From assembly GCA_016929415.1 (NCBI GenBank), contig JAFGIW010000003.1, positions 28,057-92,056 of the forward strand: DNA of 64,000 nt, read 5' to 3'. The notes beneath the pieces are model-generated. The model saw only the letters and a program-made list of their open reading frames with translations, searched no databases and had not been told where the DNA came from. This DNA comes from Chitinispirillaceae bacterium. GTDB lineage: Bacteria > Fibrobacterota > Chitinivibrionia > Chitinivibrionales > Chitinispirillaceae. Position numbers and translations under genes: made by a program. Position 1 is the stretch's first letter. Each line of letters begins with the position of its first letter. Shown here piece by piece: positions 41,062 through 50,731 of this stretch.

Positions 41062-41218
41062 CGTGATAGTTCCCCGGCCTGTCGGTTTCTGGCTGCGCAG
41101 GACATGAATCAGCGGGGCGTTCCGTTGTAGTGCTGCGGCGAAAGCAATTTGTCTCGAATTCCCGTGGAATCGTGATGTATTTTTTTCTATCTCTCGGCAA
41201 TGAAGCCTCTGGATTGCT

Positions 41219-44200
41219 ATGAAACGTGTTTTTTTCATCGCCGCGCTCGTGATGGCGTCCGTGATAACGGTACTGTGCGCGGGGCTTGTACTGTGTGTCA
41301 AGCTTGATGCCGTACATCGGTTGGTGATTTCCCGCGTTAACAAGGCGATTCCCGGGACACTTACGCTCGGCAGGCTTGACATTTCCATAGGTGACCTGCG
41401 GGTGGAAATCCACGATGTCACCCTTGCCGACTCCTCGGGAAAAAAGCTTGCCGGGTTCGACCGTTTTCTCGTTGATGTCTCCCTGCCGCGCCTGTTGCGG
41501 CGCACCCTGGTGGTGGAAGAGGCGGTGCTTGAACATCCCAGGGTCGTGCTTGAGGTCGATTCCGGGGGACACCTGTTGCTTCTGGACGCCTTTCCGCCGG
41601 GCCGGGCCGGACCTCGCGCTCCACGGAATGCCGAACCGGACCGCAAATCAAAACCGTTTCCAATCGAGGTGCGAAGCCTCGCCATTATCAATGGGAAGAT
41701 TCTTTTTACTGCGGAACAGGATAGTCTCCGGGTCCAGGCGCAGGGGTTTTCCGTTACGGGAAACGGTGAAACGGAGTCTCTTTCAGCAGACGTAACCGTG
41801 ATACTTGACTCCGCCGCACTGGAAAGGGCCGGTGAACGGTTGAACCTGCAGGATTTTTCTCTAATGGCCCGGATGCATAATCGGGACATCGATACGGTGG
41901 ATGTGAGACTGCGCACCGGATTGTCCGCACTCTCGCTTCACGGAAGCGTTTCCTCACCAGTCGACAGCCCTTTTGTCAATGTTACCGCCGATGCCGTTCT
42001 CGCGCTTTCGGAGATCCGCCGGGCCGTCGGACTCGACAAGGAGCTCAGCGGCACGACAAAACTGCGCATGCATCTCCGCGGCAGGGTTGCGAACCCGGAT
42101 CTCGATCTCGATGTCGCGTACCTCGGCGGAGCGGTGATGGGGTACCCGGTCGATTCGCTTTTTCTGTCGGCGCACCTGGCCGACCGCGTGCTCGAACTTA
42201 CCGCGCTCCATGTTGAAACCGACGCGGGCGGCATCGATGCGGCGGGCGACATTGACGCGCGCGGGATGTTTCCCGATGGATTTCTCGCTGCGCCCCGATT
42301 GGTACAGAAGCTACGATACGACCTGGCGATTTCCGGAGATGGAATTACCTTGAAAAACCTGACACCGGGGCTGTCCGGCACGGCCGCGGTTTCGATGGCG
42401 CTTGGCGGACAGGGCGCGCATCCCGATTCGCTTGCCGCGACGCTGGGAGTGTCGGCACGCGTTACCGCGCTTCGGCTTGACACATCGTCACTACCGCTCG
42501 ATGCCGCCGTGGCATGCTCGGCGGCCGTGGAGCGGGGAACCGCGCTGGTGCATCGCCTCACGGGAATGCTCGGAAGCACGGCGCTCTCGCTGTCCGGCAG
42601 GTATCGCATCCCTACCGGAGCGATGGATGCGGCGGTGAATATCACGGTGCCTGCGCTTGACACACTGCTCGGCTTTGCAGGCATCGACGGCGTGTCGGGA
42701 AAAGCGGCTGTTTCGGCGCATGTCGGAGGGGATTTGAAAAATCCGGAGGCGGTGATCGATGTGAACGCCGATACGGTCGCGATCCGCAACATGCGTGTGG
42801 GGAACGTTGCGCTTGCCGCCGGGCTCGAGCGCGACGGCACGGCGTCGGTAAAACGGCTCGCACTTGCCAACGGGAACTCGCAACTGCAACTTTCCGGTTC
42901 GGCGAAGGTGCTCGACCACGGCGCACTCCTTCCGGTCGATCGGATGACGTTTGAAACTTCGCTCGTCTCACCCGGGCTTTTTATCAATGATTTTTTCGAC
43001 TCGACAGGAGGAGTGAATCTGTCCGGCGTCGCCGCCGTGGCGGTATATATTAACGGCGATATGAAACATCCGCAGGCGTCGATCGAACTCAAGGCCGACA
43101 CGATTGTCTATGGCACCGTACGCTTGGGAAACATTGCGCTTGACGGCGAACTTGAACCAAACGGCACCGCCCGGGTGCAACGGCTGGCGCTTGCCAATGG
43201 AAATTCGCAGGTCCAATGTACCGGTTCGGCGAAGGTGCTCGACAACGGCACGCTTCTTCCGTTCGATCGGATGATGTTCGATGGATCGCTGGTCTCCCAT
43301 GACCTGAATATCAGGGATTTCATCGATTCGGTTGAAGGGGCTGTGAAAATCGATGCGCAGGTCAGGGGAACCATGGAGGATCTCCGCGGACACCTCCTTC
43401 TTTCGGCGGCGGACCTCGCCGCGGCAGGTCAGCATATCGCGCGAATCAACCTTGACGCACGGTTGGACGGGCAGCGCGCGACTATCCAACCGCTGCGTAT
43501 CATGGTAAGCCCCGGACAGGACCTGACCCTTACCGGATGGGCATCCATGAAGGACTCCTTCAACGTCACGCTTTCCGTGCCGGGGATATACCTGAACTCG
43601 ATAGCAGCTCTTGCGTCACTCGATTCGCTTGACGGCATATTTTCCATGGATCTGCAGGCCGGCGGAACGTACGCCCAACCGGAAGCACTGGGAACACTTG
43701 GCATCGGCGCTATCCGCATCGGAGCGGCGTCGCTCGATGACATCGGACTGCGCCTCGATCTGCATGATCAGCACCTTGAGGTGTCCGGTACCGCGGGAGG
43801 GGATCTGCATGCGGGCTATAACCTTGACACAAAAGCATTCGCGGCAGACTTGACCTGCAATAATCTGCTTCTCACCCCCTACCTTGCGTTATCGGGGCGG
43901 CAGCTCGAAGGGTCGTTGACCGCCGCAGTGAGGGTGTCGGGCAACGCCGACACCCTCTCAGGCATCATCGGAACCTTGGACATTGCGGATCTGAAGCTCA
44001 GTTACAACGGTCTCAGGATCATTGAAACGCACGGGCTCCACGCCCTGCTTGAGCGCAGCGGCTATTCGGTTCCGGATTTCACCATCACCCTGGCGGGCGA
44101 AGGAGCAATCAAAGGTCATGCGCATGGTCTTCTCGAAGGACCGCACGATGCGGTGCTGAACGGGATCATACCGCTTTCCATTGCACGCCATTTCGCGCCG

Positions 44201-45457
44201 GACCTCGGCGAAATCGAAGGAAGTGTCGTTATCGACGCATTTTTCAAAGGGACGGCCACGGCATCCGACCTCAAGGCGGATGTGCGGTTGAAAGATATCG
44301 GCATGACCGTACCCGGACTGTCGCAGCGGCTTCACTCACTCAACGGACGCATTCTTGCCGATCCGAAGAAGCTGCGGATCGAAACCCTTCGGGGAAACCT
44401 CGACGATGGCGTTTTCACCATGAAAGGCGAGGTGGCGCTCGATGAGCTTGCGCCTTCGAAGATGCGTGCGGAAATAACGTTCAGTGCGCTGCCTCTGGGC
44501 ATACCCGACATGCTCGACATGGTGCTCAATGCGCGGCTGCGCCTCGCGGGGACCCCCGATACCGCCCAGGTGACCGGGAACATCACCCTGCTTGACGGTT
44601 TGTACTATCAGGATGTCGTCATCAATCCGTTTACCGGCATAGGGCGGCGTAACCGCAAGGAAGCGGCTGCGCCGGCGGAAATCACGATGCCCTATCTCAG
44701 GAATATGCGGTTCGATGTGGGGGTGCGGGCACGGTCTCCCCTAAGGGTCGACAACAACCTGGCCCAGCTGACGATTGCCCCCGATCTTCAGCTGACGGGA
44801 ACGCTCGCCGCCCCGTCACTTCTAGGCCGGGCCGATGTCGAGCAGGGAACGGTCACCTACCTCAGGAAGGTCTTCACCGTCGATCGCGGTATTATCGATT
44901 TTGTCAACCCCTATGCGATCGAACCGAACGTGGATATCAAGGGGACGATTCCGGTTCAGGACCGGCTGATTCAGCTCACGTTGTCGGGAACTCCTGATGA
45001 CCTGGTATTCAAACTGGCTGCGTATTATGAAAATGGTATTGAGGACGATAATATGGAGGACCAGGACATTCTGTCGCTTCTCGTTCTCGGCAAGACGACC
45101 GCAGAGCTGCAAAGCAACCTTCAATCGGGCGACATGGGGCAGTCCAACCAGCAGATGATCGCGTCCCTTGTCGCATCCACATTCGGCGAGGACATTAAAA
45201 AGGCGGCAGGGCTCGACGTGCTTGAAGTCGAGACAGGAAGTGACAGCAGCGACAATTCCGACCGTATAGCGGTTACCGTGGGCAAGATGGTAACGAAACG
45301 GCTTGAAACAAAGTACACGATTGAGTCGGAAGCCGGTGAAATCGTGCAGCGTGCGGCTGCAGAGTATCGGATCCTGCAGGATCTGTTTATTTCCGGATTT
45401 CAGGATACCAGGGGCGTTTACGGCGGCGAGCTGCGGTATCAATGGGAGCGGCGGTAA
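41219..45457 (+). CDS. tamB: TamB-like translocation and assembly module protein
   Basis: A 1412-residue protein of the AsmA/TamB (DUF490) superfamily: one N-terminal membrane helix (about 5-28), a very long repetitive beta region forming the lipid-conducting groove, and the C-terminal TamB domain (about 1050-1412; VDNNLAQLTIAPDLQLTG, IDFVNPYAIEPNVDIKG, LLVLGKTTAEL). It spans the periplasm and works with an Omp85 partner in outer-membrane protein insertion or lipid transport. That partner starts one base after its stop. Internal near-repeats around residues 510-620 and 620-710 share LALANGNSQ-type segments. Confidence 0.9.
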   Translation: MKRVFFIAALVMASVITVLCAGLVLCVKLDAVHRLVISRVNKAIPGTLTLGRLDISIGDLRVEIHDVTLADSSGKKLAGFDRFLVDVSLPRLLRRTLVVEEAVLEHPRVVLEVDSGGHLLLLDAFPPGRAGPRAPRNAEPDRKSKPFPIEVRSLAIINGKILFTAEQDSLRVQAQGFSVTGNGETESLSADVTVILDSAALERAGERLNLQDFSLMARMHNRDIDTVDVRLRTGLSALSLHGSVSSPVDSPFVNVTADAVLALSEIRRAVGLDKELSGTTKLRMHLRGRVANPDLDLDVAYLGGAVMGYPVDSLFLSAHLADRVLELTALHVETDAGGIDAAGDIDARGMFPDGFLAAPRLVQKLRYDLAISGDGITLKNLTPGLSGTAAVSMALGGQGAHPDSLAATLGVSARVTALRLDTSSLPLDAAVACSAAVERGTALVHRLTGMLGSTALSLSGRYRIPTGAMDAAVNITVPALDTLLGFAGIDGVSGKAAVSAHVGGDLKNPEAVIDVNADTVAIRNMRVGNVALAAGLERDGTASVKRLALANGNSQLQLSGSAKVLDHGALLPVDRMTFETSLVSPGLFINDFFDSTGGVNLSGVAAVAVYINGDMKHPQASIELKADTIVYGTVRLGNIALDGELEPNGTARVQRLALANGNSQVQCTGSAKVLDNGTLLPFDRMMFDGSLVSHDLNIRDFIDSVEGAVKIDAQVRGTMEDLRGHLLLSAADLAAAGQHIARINLDARLDGQRATIQPLRIMVSPGQDLTLTGWASMKDSFNVTLSVPGIYLNSIAALASLDSLDGIFSMDLQAGGTYAQPEALGTLGIGAIRIGAASLDDIGLRLDLHDQHLEVSGTAGGDLHAGYNLDTKAFAADLTCNNLLLTPYLALSGRQLEGSLTAAVRVSGNADTLSGIIGTLDIADLKLSYNGLRIIETHGLHALLERSGYSVPDFTITLAGEGAIKGHAHGLLEGPHDAVLNGIIPLSIARHFAPDLGEIEGSVVIDAFFKGTATASDLKADVRLKDIGMTVPGLSQRLHSLNGRILADPKKLRIETLRGNLDDGVFTMKGEVALDELAPSKMRAEITFSALPLGIPDMLDMVLNARLRLAGTPDTAQVTGNITLLDGLYYQDVVINPFTGIGRRNRKEAAAPAEITMPYLRNMRFDVGVRARSPLRVDNNLAQLTIAPDLQLTGTLAAPSLLGRADVEQGTVTYLRKVFTVDRGIIDFVNPYAIEPNVDIKGTIPVQDRLIQLTLSGTPDDLVFKLAAYYENGIEDDNMEDQDILSLLVLGKTTAELQSNLQSGDMGQSNQQMIASLVASTFGEDIKKAAGLDVLEVETGSDSSDNSDRIAVTVGKMVTKRLETKYTIESEAGEIVQRAAAEYRILQDLFISGFQDTRGVYGGELRYQWERR

Positions 45458-45458
45458 T

Positions 45459-48236
45459 ATGAAGTACCGGGCGTATCTGCTGGCCGCCATGCTGCCGTTT
45501 GCACCGGTGTTTGCTGCGGATGAACCGGATGTTGTTTCCGCCGTATCCTTTGAAATAAAAGGAGCATCCGACCGCTCCGATGAACTGCTGAGCATTGCCG
45601 AAAAGCTTGTCGCGTTCCGGGAACAACAGCCTATGGATTCCAGCGCATTGAGGGGGTCAATCAGGGCGCTGCGGATGTGCGGCATGTTCGAGAGGGTCGG
45701 GGTGGAACGATCGGCCGGCAGCGTCAAGTTTCTTCTAACCCCCGCACGGTATGTGCGCGATATCCGGATACGGCAGTCATACCCGCTTTTCAACGATGAG
45801 GTGGAAAAGGCGTTGAGCATCTCCCCCGGCAACGTGTTTCGCGAGGAAGCGCTCAAGCGGCAGGATTCACTGATCAACGCCCTTTACCGGCGGGAGGGTT
45901 TCATCGCTCCACGGGTGGACGTGACTTCCAGGGAATATAGTACGGGGAGGGACCGTGTGGTGCTCGTGCGCGTGCAATCCGGAGAATATTACCGAATAGA
46001 AACGATTGAAATCAAGGGCAACCGCGCGATTTCCGCCGTTCAGATCAAACGGAGAATGAAGTCGTGGTGGACCTCGTTTTTACCGGGAAGCGCAGGGCGG
46101 TTCGTCGAGGAGGTTCTTCGCGAGGATGTCAAGATGCTTACCGAACTCTACCGGTCGCGAAGGTTCGCGGATGTCGCCATACGCGATACGGTTATCGCCA
46201 ATGCCCGGACCCATATATTGCGGGTCGTGCTTTCGGTTACCGAAGGAGAACGTTATAAAGTTCTGTTTCCGCCCCGGCGCGACCGGGGTTTCGGCAGGCG
46301 CGTGCTCAAAGACGATATTGCGCTGTTTAAAACGGGCAACCGCAACAATTCGGGCATCCGGAAATCGGTGCAGGCGATCGGGAAACGCATGCAGGAGGCG
46401 GGATTTTTGGATGCGCAGGTAAGCGCTTCGGACACGGCCGTTGCGCGGCGCAGGTACACCGAACGGCTCGTGCGCTTTTCCATCAACCGGGGCACGCGTA
46501 CGACGGTATCGTCGATCACCGTCAGGGGCGCCGCCGCCATCGATGAAGCGACCATACGGGATCAGATGCTGCACGTTGACAAGGGCAGAGAGGCGAAGCG
46601 GGCCTATAATCCCGACCGGCTGCAGGAGGATGTCTTTGCCGTTGAGATGCTGTACCGTTCGCGCGGGTTTCTGAAAGCGACCGCCGCGTCGACGGTCGTA
46701 CTGAAGGGTGGGGCGGTTGCAATAACTATCGACCTTCACGAGGGGGTACGCACGCTCATCGGCGTAGTGTCGGTGGATACCGGAGGGTTACCCGGCATTA
46801 AACTTAAAAAGGCGGTAACCGTCAAAACGGGAAACGCCTACAGGAGCGATCAGCTCAAGAGAGATGCCTATGTGTTAAAGACGATGATCAGCGAGCAGGG
46901 GTATCCGCATGTCGTGGTTACTCCCGTTGTTGCGATGAACCACGACAGCAGCAGCGCCGATGTGGAGTTCCGGGTTAATGAAGGGCCCAAGGTGATACTG
47001 GGCGATATCCGGTATGTGGGTGCATTCCGCACGAAGGGAAAGGTGCTGAATCGGGAATTCAGGGGTCTGCCGGGCAGGCCGCTCTCGCTCAAGAAAATCG
47101 TTGACGCCCAGAAGGGAATGAGAGATCTCGGGCTGTTCAGCTCCGTGCGCTTCAGAACGATCGGTCTGCGCGAGAAACGGGATACGGTGCATGTGTTTGT
47201 CGAGGTTACAGAGAAGCGACCCTTCCATGGTACGTTGGGGGGAGGGTACCAGTCGGATAAAAAAATCTTTCTGAACACGAAAGCCGGCGACCGCAATCTG
47301 CTGGGGTTCGGCAAAGAAGCGTGGGTGGGCGGCGAGGTCAGCCAGATCGGCGGCGACCTCAGCCATATTGACAGCCGCGCAGAGGTGGGTTTGCTGGATC
47401 CCCGGCTTTTCGGGTCGCCGCTGCGCGCCCTGATCAAACTGTTCGGGGAGAGAGCATCGGAGCTCAACCAGGACTGGTGGACCAGGAACTACGGCGTCTC
47501 GACCGGTCTTACCGCGTCACCCGGCAACCGCCTGGTGCTCGGTCTCGGCACCAGTTATGAACATCGTCGTCTTTACTATACAACCGGCGCCGATCCCGCA
47601 CTATCCGACAATATACCCGGCGACCGGCGTCCACGCGACCTCGTTGTGATGGCGCCGTCGTTTTCCTGGGACCGCCGAGACTCGTTTACCCGTCCGCGCA
47701 GGGGCTTTTTACTGAGTTCGTCCGTTGACTTTTCAAAAAGCATCGGGTCGACGCTCGACAATTTCGTAAAAGTTCAGCTTGAAGCAAAGGGTTTCTTCAC
47801 GCCCCACCACTCGCGGTTTACCTGGGCCGGTGTCGTACGGGGCGACTATCTCCGGCCGTACGGCGGGGCGGAGGCGGTTCCCGCCGACCAGCGTTTCTAT
47901 CTCGGCGGAACGGGAGACGTACGCGGATTTGAAGAGAACCTGTTTCATCCGGCGGACTCCGGCGGCGGCATCGGCGGCAATGTGTCGCTGTCCGCCTCCA
48001 TCGAGGCGAGAATCGACTTGGGTTCCCATTTCGAGCTTGCGCTGTTTACCGATGTCGGTCGCCTCGAGAATGACATTACGTCGATTGCGCCGGACCAGTT
48101 CCGCTCCTCGGCTGGTGCGGGAATCAGGTACATTACCCCCATCGGGCCGATCGGAATACTGTACGGATGGAAGCTTTCACCCAAGCCTGGAGAAGATGCC
48201 GGAGCGTTCCATTTCTCGCTGGGGTATACGTTTTGA
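45459..48236 (+). CDS. Omp85 family outer-membrane assembly protein (BamA/TamA type)
   Basis: A 925-residue Omp85 protein. The frame extends upstream into tamB, but ATG 45459, one base after the tamB stop, gives a clean signal peptide (YLLAAMLPFAPVFAA). Five or more POTRA repeats follow (about 30-560; for example RNRAISAVQIKRRM-like KGNRAISAVQIKRR, GAAAIDEATIRDQML). The barrel ends in FHFSLGYTF with a terminal phenylalanine, and the lid motif VRGFEENLF is present. Pairing with TamB suggests the TamA role, although length and POTRA number are closer to BamA. Confidence 0.9.
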   Translation: MKYRAYLLAAMLPFAPVFAADEPDVVSAVSFEIKGASDRSDELLSIAEKLVAFREQQPMDSSALRGSIRALRMCGMFERVGVERSAGSVKFLLTPARYVRDIRIRQSYPLFNDEVEKALSISPGNVFREEALKRQDSLINALYRREGFIAPRVDVTSREYSTGRDRVVLVRVQSGEYYRIETIEIKGNRAISAVQIKRRMKSWWTSFLPGSAGRFVEEVLREDVKMLTELYRSRRFADVAIRDTVIANARTHILRVVLSVTEGERYKVLFPPRRDRGFGRRVLKDDIALFKTGNRNNSGIRKSVQAIGKRMQEAGFLDAQVSASDTAVARRRYTERLVRFSINRGTRTTVSSITVRGAAAIDEATIRDQMLHVDKGREAKRAYNPDRLQEDVFAVEMLYRSRGFLKATAASTVVLKGGAVAITIDLHEGVRTLIGVVSVDTGGLPGIKLKKAVTVKTGNAYRSDQLKRDAYVLKTMISEQGYPHVVVTPVVAMNHDSSSADVEFRVNEGPKVILGDIRYVGAFRTKGKVLNREFRGLPGRPLSLKKIVDAQKGMRDLGLFSSVRFRTIGLREKRDTVHVFVEVTEKRPFHGTLGGGYQSDKKIFLNTKAGDRNLLGFGKEAWVGGEVSQIGGDLSHIDSRAEVGLLDPRLFGSPLRALIKLFGERASELNQDWWTRNYGVSTGLTASPGNRLVLGLGTSYEHRRLYYTTGADPALSDNIPGDRRPRDLVVMAPSFSWDRRDSFTRPRRGFLLSSSVDFSKSIGSTLDNFVKVQLEAKGFFTPHHSRFTWAGVVRGDYLRPYGGAEAVPADQRFYLGGTGDVRGFEENLFHPADSGGGIGGNVSLSASIEARIDLGSHFELALFTDVGRLENDITSIAPDQFRSSAGAGIRYITPIGPIGILYGWKLSPKPGEDAGAFHFSLGYTF

Positions 48237-48371
48237 TTCGCGCTGCCGGCAGGGGAAGAAGAATTCAGGAGACAGAAGGCGGAAAAATTCTTTTCACTAT
48301 TGCCTATTTCCCACTGCCGGTTTTCACCGCAACCCGACTCAGGCGTGCCCCCCGCTGGGTGCATAATGCCC

Positions 48372-48398
48372 GCCGCCGGCGGTGCGGCCCGATTTTTT
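48372..48398 (+). terminator. Probable rho-independent terminator
   Basis: GCCGC (48372-48376) pairs with GCGGC (48384-48388) around a GC-rich loop, followed by CCGATTTTTTCTT. It lies after the Omp85 gene and 36 bp before the next start. The rest of the gap 48237-48433 holds no gene. Confidence 0.5.
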
Positions 48399-48433
48399 CT
48401 TCCGGCGGTCACCGTGAAGAGAAACGTCTGAAA

Positions 48434-49039
48434 ATGCTGCATGATAAGCAATCGACGAGCCGGTTTTTTCGATTTATCGCGGTCGCCGTTTTCGCCTTGG
48501 CCGCGCCTGCTTTGTCAATCGACACGGTGAAGACCGGAAACAGGCTGCCTTTCGAGACGATCGTATGCGGCTCGTTAAGAATGCCCGTCATGGCTGCGGC
48601 GGCGCACTGGAAACCCTACCCGACAGCGGGCATTTATTTCGTGATGCCGTCGACGCTGTCGTGGTTATCCTGCATTACCGGCGGTGAGGCCGGCGTGATT
48701 GCCGATAAATCAGCCGAACTGACGGTTCAGTGCATCCATGTCCGTTTCGGAATTATGGCCGACAACCTCATCAGGCACAGCTGCCTGCAATTGCGGCCCG
48801 AAGCCGGATTATCGAGCATGATGATCGGCGGCGAGGATGGAATCATCGACCTGGCGCACAGCCATGTTTTCGGAATAGTGGAAAATGAATACGGAATATA
48901 TTTCGGCATCGAACCGCGGTTTGTTTGGAAGAAACTCCTTTTTTCCCTTCCGATCCGCATCGAGCGGACGTTTTCTTCACCCGACCGGTTCGACGCGGTG
49001 ATCATTTCGGGACTTGTGGGGTATCATTTCGACCTATGA
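48434..49039 (+). CDS. Exported protein, probable small outer-membrane beta-barrel
   Basis: A 201-residue protein. The open frame starts earlier, but ATG 48434 gives a signal peptide (FFRFIAVAVFALAAPALSID). The rest alternates polar and hydrophobic residues with glycine turns and ends in an aromatic/hydrophobic strand (VIISGLVGYHFDL), as in small outer-membrane barrels. I do not recognise a family. The stop overlaps the next start (ATGA), so it forms an operon with the 49036 gene. Confidence 0.6.
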   Translation: MLHDKQSTSRFFRFIAVAVFALAAPALSIDTVKTGNRLPFETIVCGSLRMPVMAAAAHWKPYPTAGIYFVMPSTLSWLSCITGGEAGVIADKSAELTVQCIHVRFGIMADNLIRHSCLQLRPEAGLSSMMIGGEDGIIDLAHSHVFGIVENEYGIYFGIEPRFVWKKLLFSLPIRIERTFSSPDRFDAVIISGLVGYHFDL

Positions 49040-50694
49040 AACGATCCGCCTGCCGCCTCCATACCGCGCTGCTTCTTTTCTGCATGACCGTGTCCCTCTT
49101 CGCCGGCGTTCGGAACGGCATACGATTCCCGGTTGACGGGTATAATGTATTCGGCGCCGCGGATTCCATGCTGGCGTTCGATCACGGCTTTTCTTTCACC
49201 GAAGGAGATCCGGACGATTCGTTCCATACCGTTCTGTCAATCGACGATTCGATGCGATATCATTGCCGGGCAACCTTTTTTTTAGGGGCTGAAACCGGCG
49301 ATCCGTTGCTGAACAATTTCGTTTCATCGGCTTGGCATCCGAATCGGGACCACGAAACGCGGGCATCGGTCGCCTATGCCGGGAAAAAGGTCCCCCTGAC
49401 CGCGGTGGTTCGATACCGCTATATCGACACCTATTCCGACCGGTTCGATTCGATCTGGGCGTGTTACAGCGCCATCACCGGAAGGGAAATGAAAAACGGC
49501 AACATCGGACTCGTTGACGAAGTCTTCGGGGCTGCCGCGTATCGATTCCGCGATATGAGGTTTTCGGCATCAATCGACCGGCGTGAGGGGTGGCATGCCA
49601 CCCCGTACTTCTTTTCACCGCTCTATGAGGAGGGATGGACGATCAGTCCCCTGCTGAACTACGCGGCGGGGCCCGTGCAGATAACGTCGGGAGGCGCTTT
49701 CCGGAAGTCGTCATGGTATTTCGACCACGAACATCCGGTTGACTTTAACGATCCCTCCGCAGTTACTGGACTTCGCGTTTCGCCGGGCGGACGGTTGAGC
49801 GGTTCGTTGGAGGTCAATTATGATGCGTCGCTGCAGCCGGCGGCGGCGGTGCGCGGCGGGGTCTGTTATAAGGATTCGCTTATCAATGCCGGGGTGCATG
49901 GCTCCGTATTTTCGAATCTCCGTGCTGCGTTTGATGTTTACGGCGCACTGCGCCTCGGCCGGCAGTGGCGTTGCTCCCTGGCGGTCGCACGGGAGTATCG
50001 CCCGGAGGAGCGTTCCTACTTTTTCCTTGAATACGATACGGTCGTCATGTACGAACCGATGTCGATCGGGCGGTATCTGCTGTCGTCAACCATCGACTGG
50101 AAGGCGCCCGTTAGTTTCCCGGCAGGAATATCAGGCTGGTTTTTCTCCAACAGCCGTCCCCGCCGGGAATCCGTTTCACGACGAAACGACACGCTGTTCA
50201 TCAAACAGGTTGCCGACCGCAGGAGCACCCGCTCTTTCATGGGTATCAGAGGTTTTCTTGACATAAAAAGACGCCGCTGGTCGCTCTCGGTTTTGCCGGG
50301 TATGATGATCCCCTTCGGTAAAAAGGAAAACGTACATTTTTTCGTCGGAAAGACCGCCGCACTGCAACTCACCGGCACCACCGTCGGCGCCGCTCCCGCG
50401 TCGGCGACCATCGGACTCAGCTGCAGCGACCGGCCGACGCTTAATTATCTTATGTCGCTGCCGTCCGCCGAACCGCAGGCGCAGACGTTCTCGGCGCCCG
50501 CATCAGCATCGTTGCATTTTTCATGCAGGATACCGTTTGTCGTCCCGTTCTTTCCGGCGAAGGCGAATACCGGTTCATTCAACGTTGAAGCCGGTCCGAT
50601 CCATTGTACGGGACATATGCGTCAAAAAGCCCATCCACGGGGAAATCTCATGGGGCCTGAAATTTATGCGGGCTTCGAATGGATCATGCCGTAA
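49036..50694 (+). CDS. Exported protein, probable outer-membrane beta-barrel
   Basis: A 552-residue protein with a signal peptide (HTALLLFCMTVSLFAGV) and a long series of amphipathic strands rich in tyrosine, arginine and serine, for example VAYAGKKVPLTAVVRYRYID and GPVQITSGGAFRKSSWYF. The end (GPEIYAGFEWIMP) is less typical than a terminal aromatic. ATG 49036 overlaps the preceding stop. The layout suggests a 16-strand or larger barrel; the substrate or role is unknown. Co-location with TamB/Omp85 may mean that it is a client or partner. Confidence 0.6.
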   Translation: MKRSACRLHTALLLFCMTVSLFAGVRNGIRFPVDGYNVFGAADSMLAFDHGFSFTEGDPDDSFHTVLSIDDSMRYHCRATFFLGAETGDPLLNNFVSSAWHPNRDHETRASVAYAGKKVPLTAVVRYRYIDTYSDRFDSIWACYSAITGREMKNGNIGLVDEVFGAAAYRFRDMRFSASIDRREGWHATPYFFSPLYEEGWTISPLLNYAAGPVQITSGGAFRKSSWYFDHEHPVDFNDPSAVTGLRVSPGGRLSGSLEVNYDASLQPAAAVRGGVCYKDSLINAGVHGSVFSNLRAAFDVYGALRLGRQWRCSLAVAREYRPEERSYFFLEYDTVVMYEPMSIGRYLLSSTIDWKAPVSFPAGISGWFFSNSRPRRESVSRRNDTLFIKQVADRRSTRSFMGIRGFLDIKRRRWSLSVLPGMMIPFGKKENVHFFVGKTAALQLTGTTVGAAPASATIGLSCSDRPTLNYLMSLPSAEPQAQTFSAPASASLHFSCRIPFVVPFFPAKANTGSFNVEAGPIHCTGHMRQKAHPRGNLMGPEIYAGFEWIMP

Positions 50695-50731
50695 CGCCGG
50701 AGGGCGGTCTGTGTCGCCGATCGCCGTCTTC

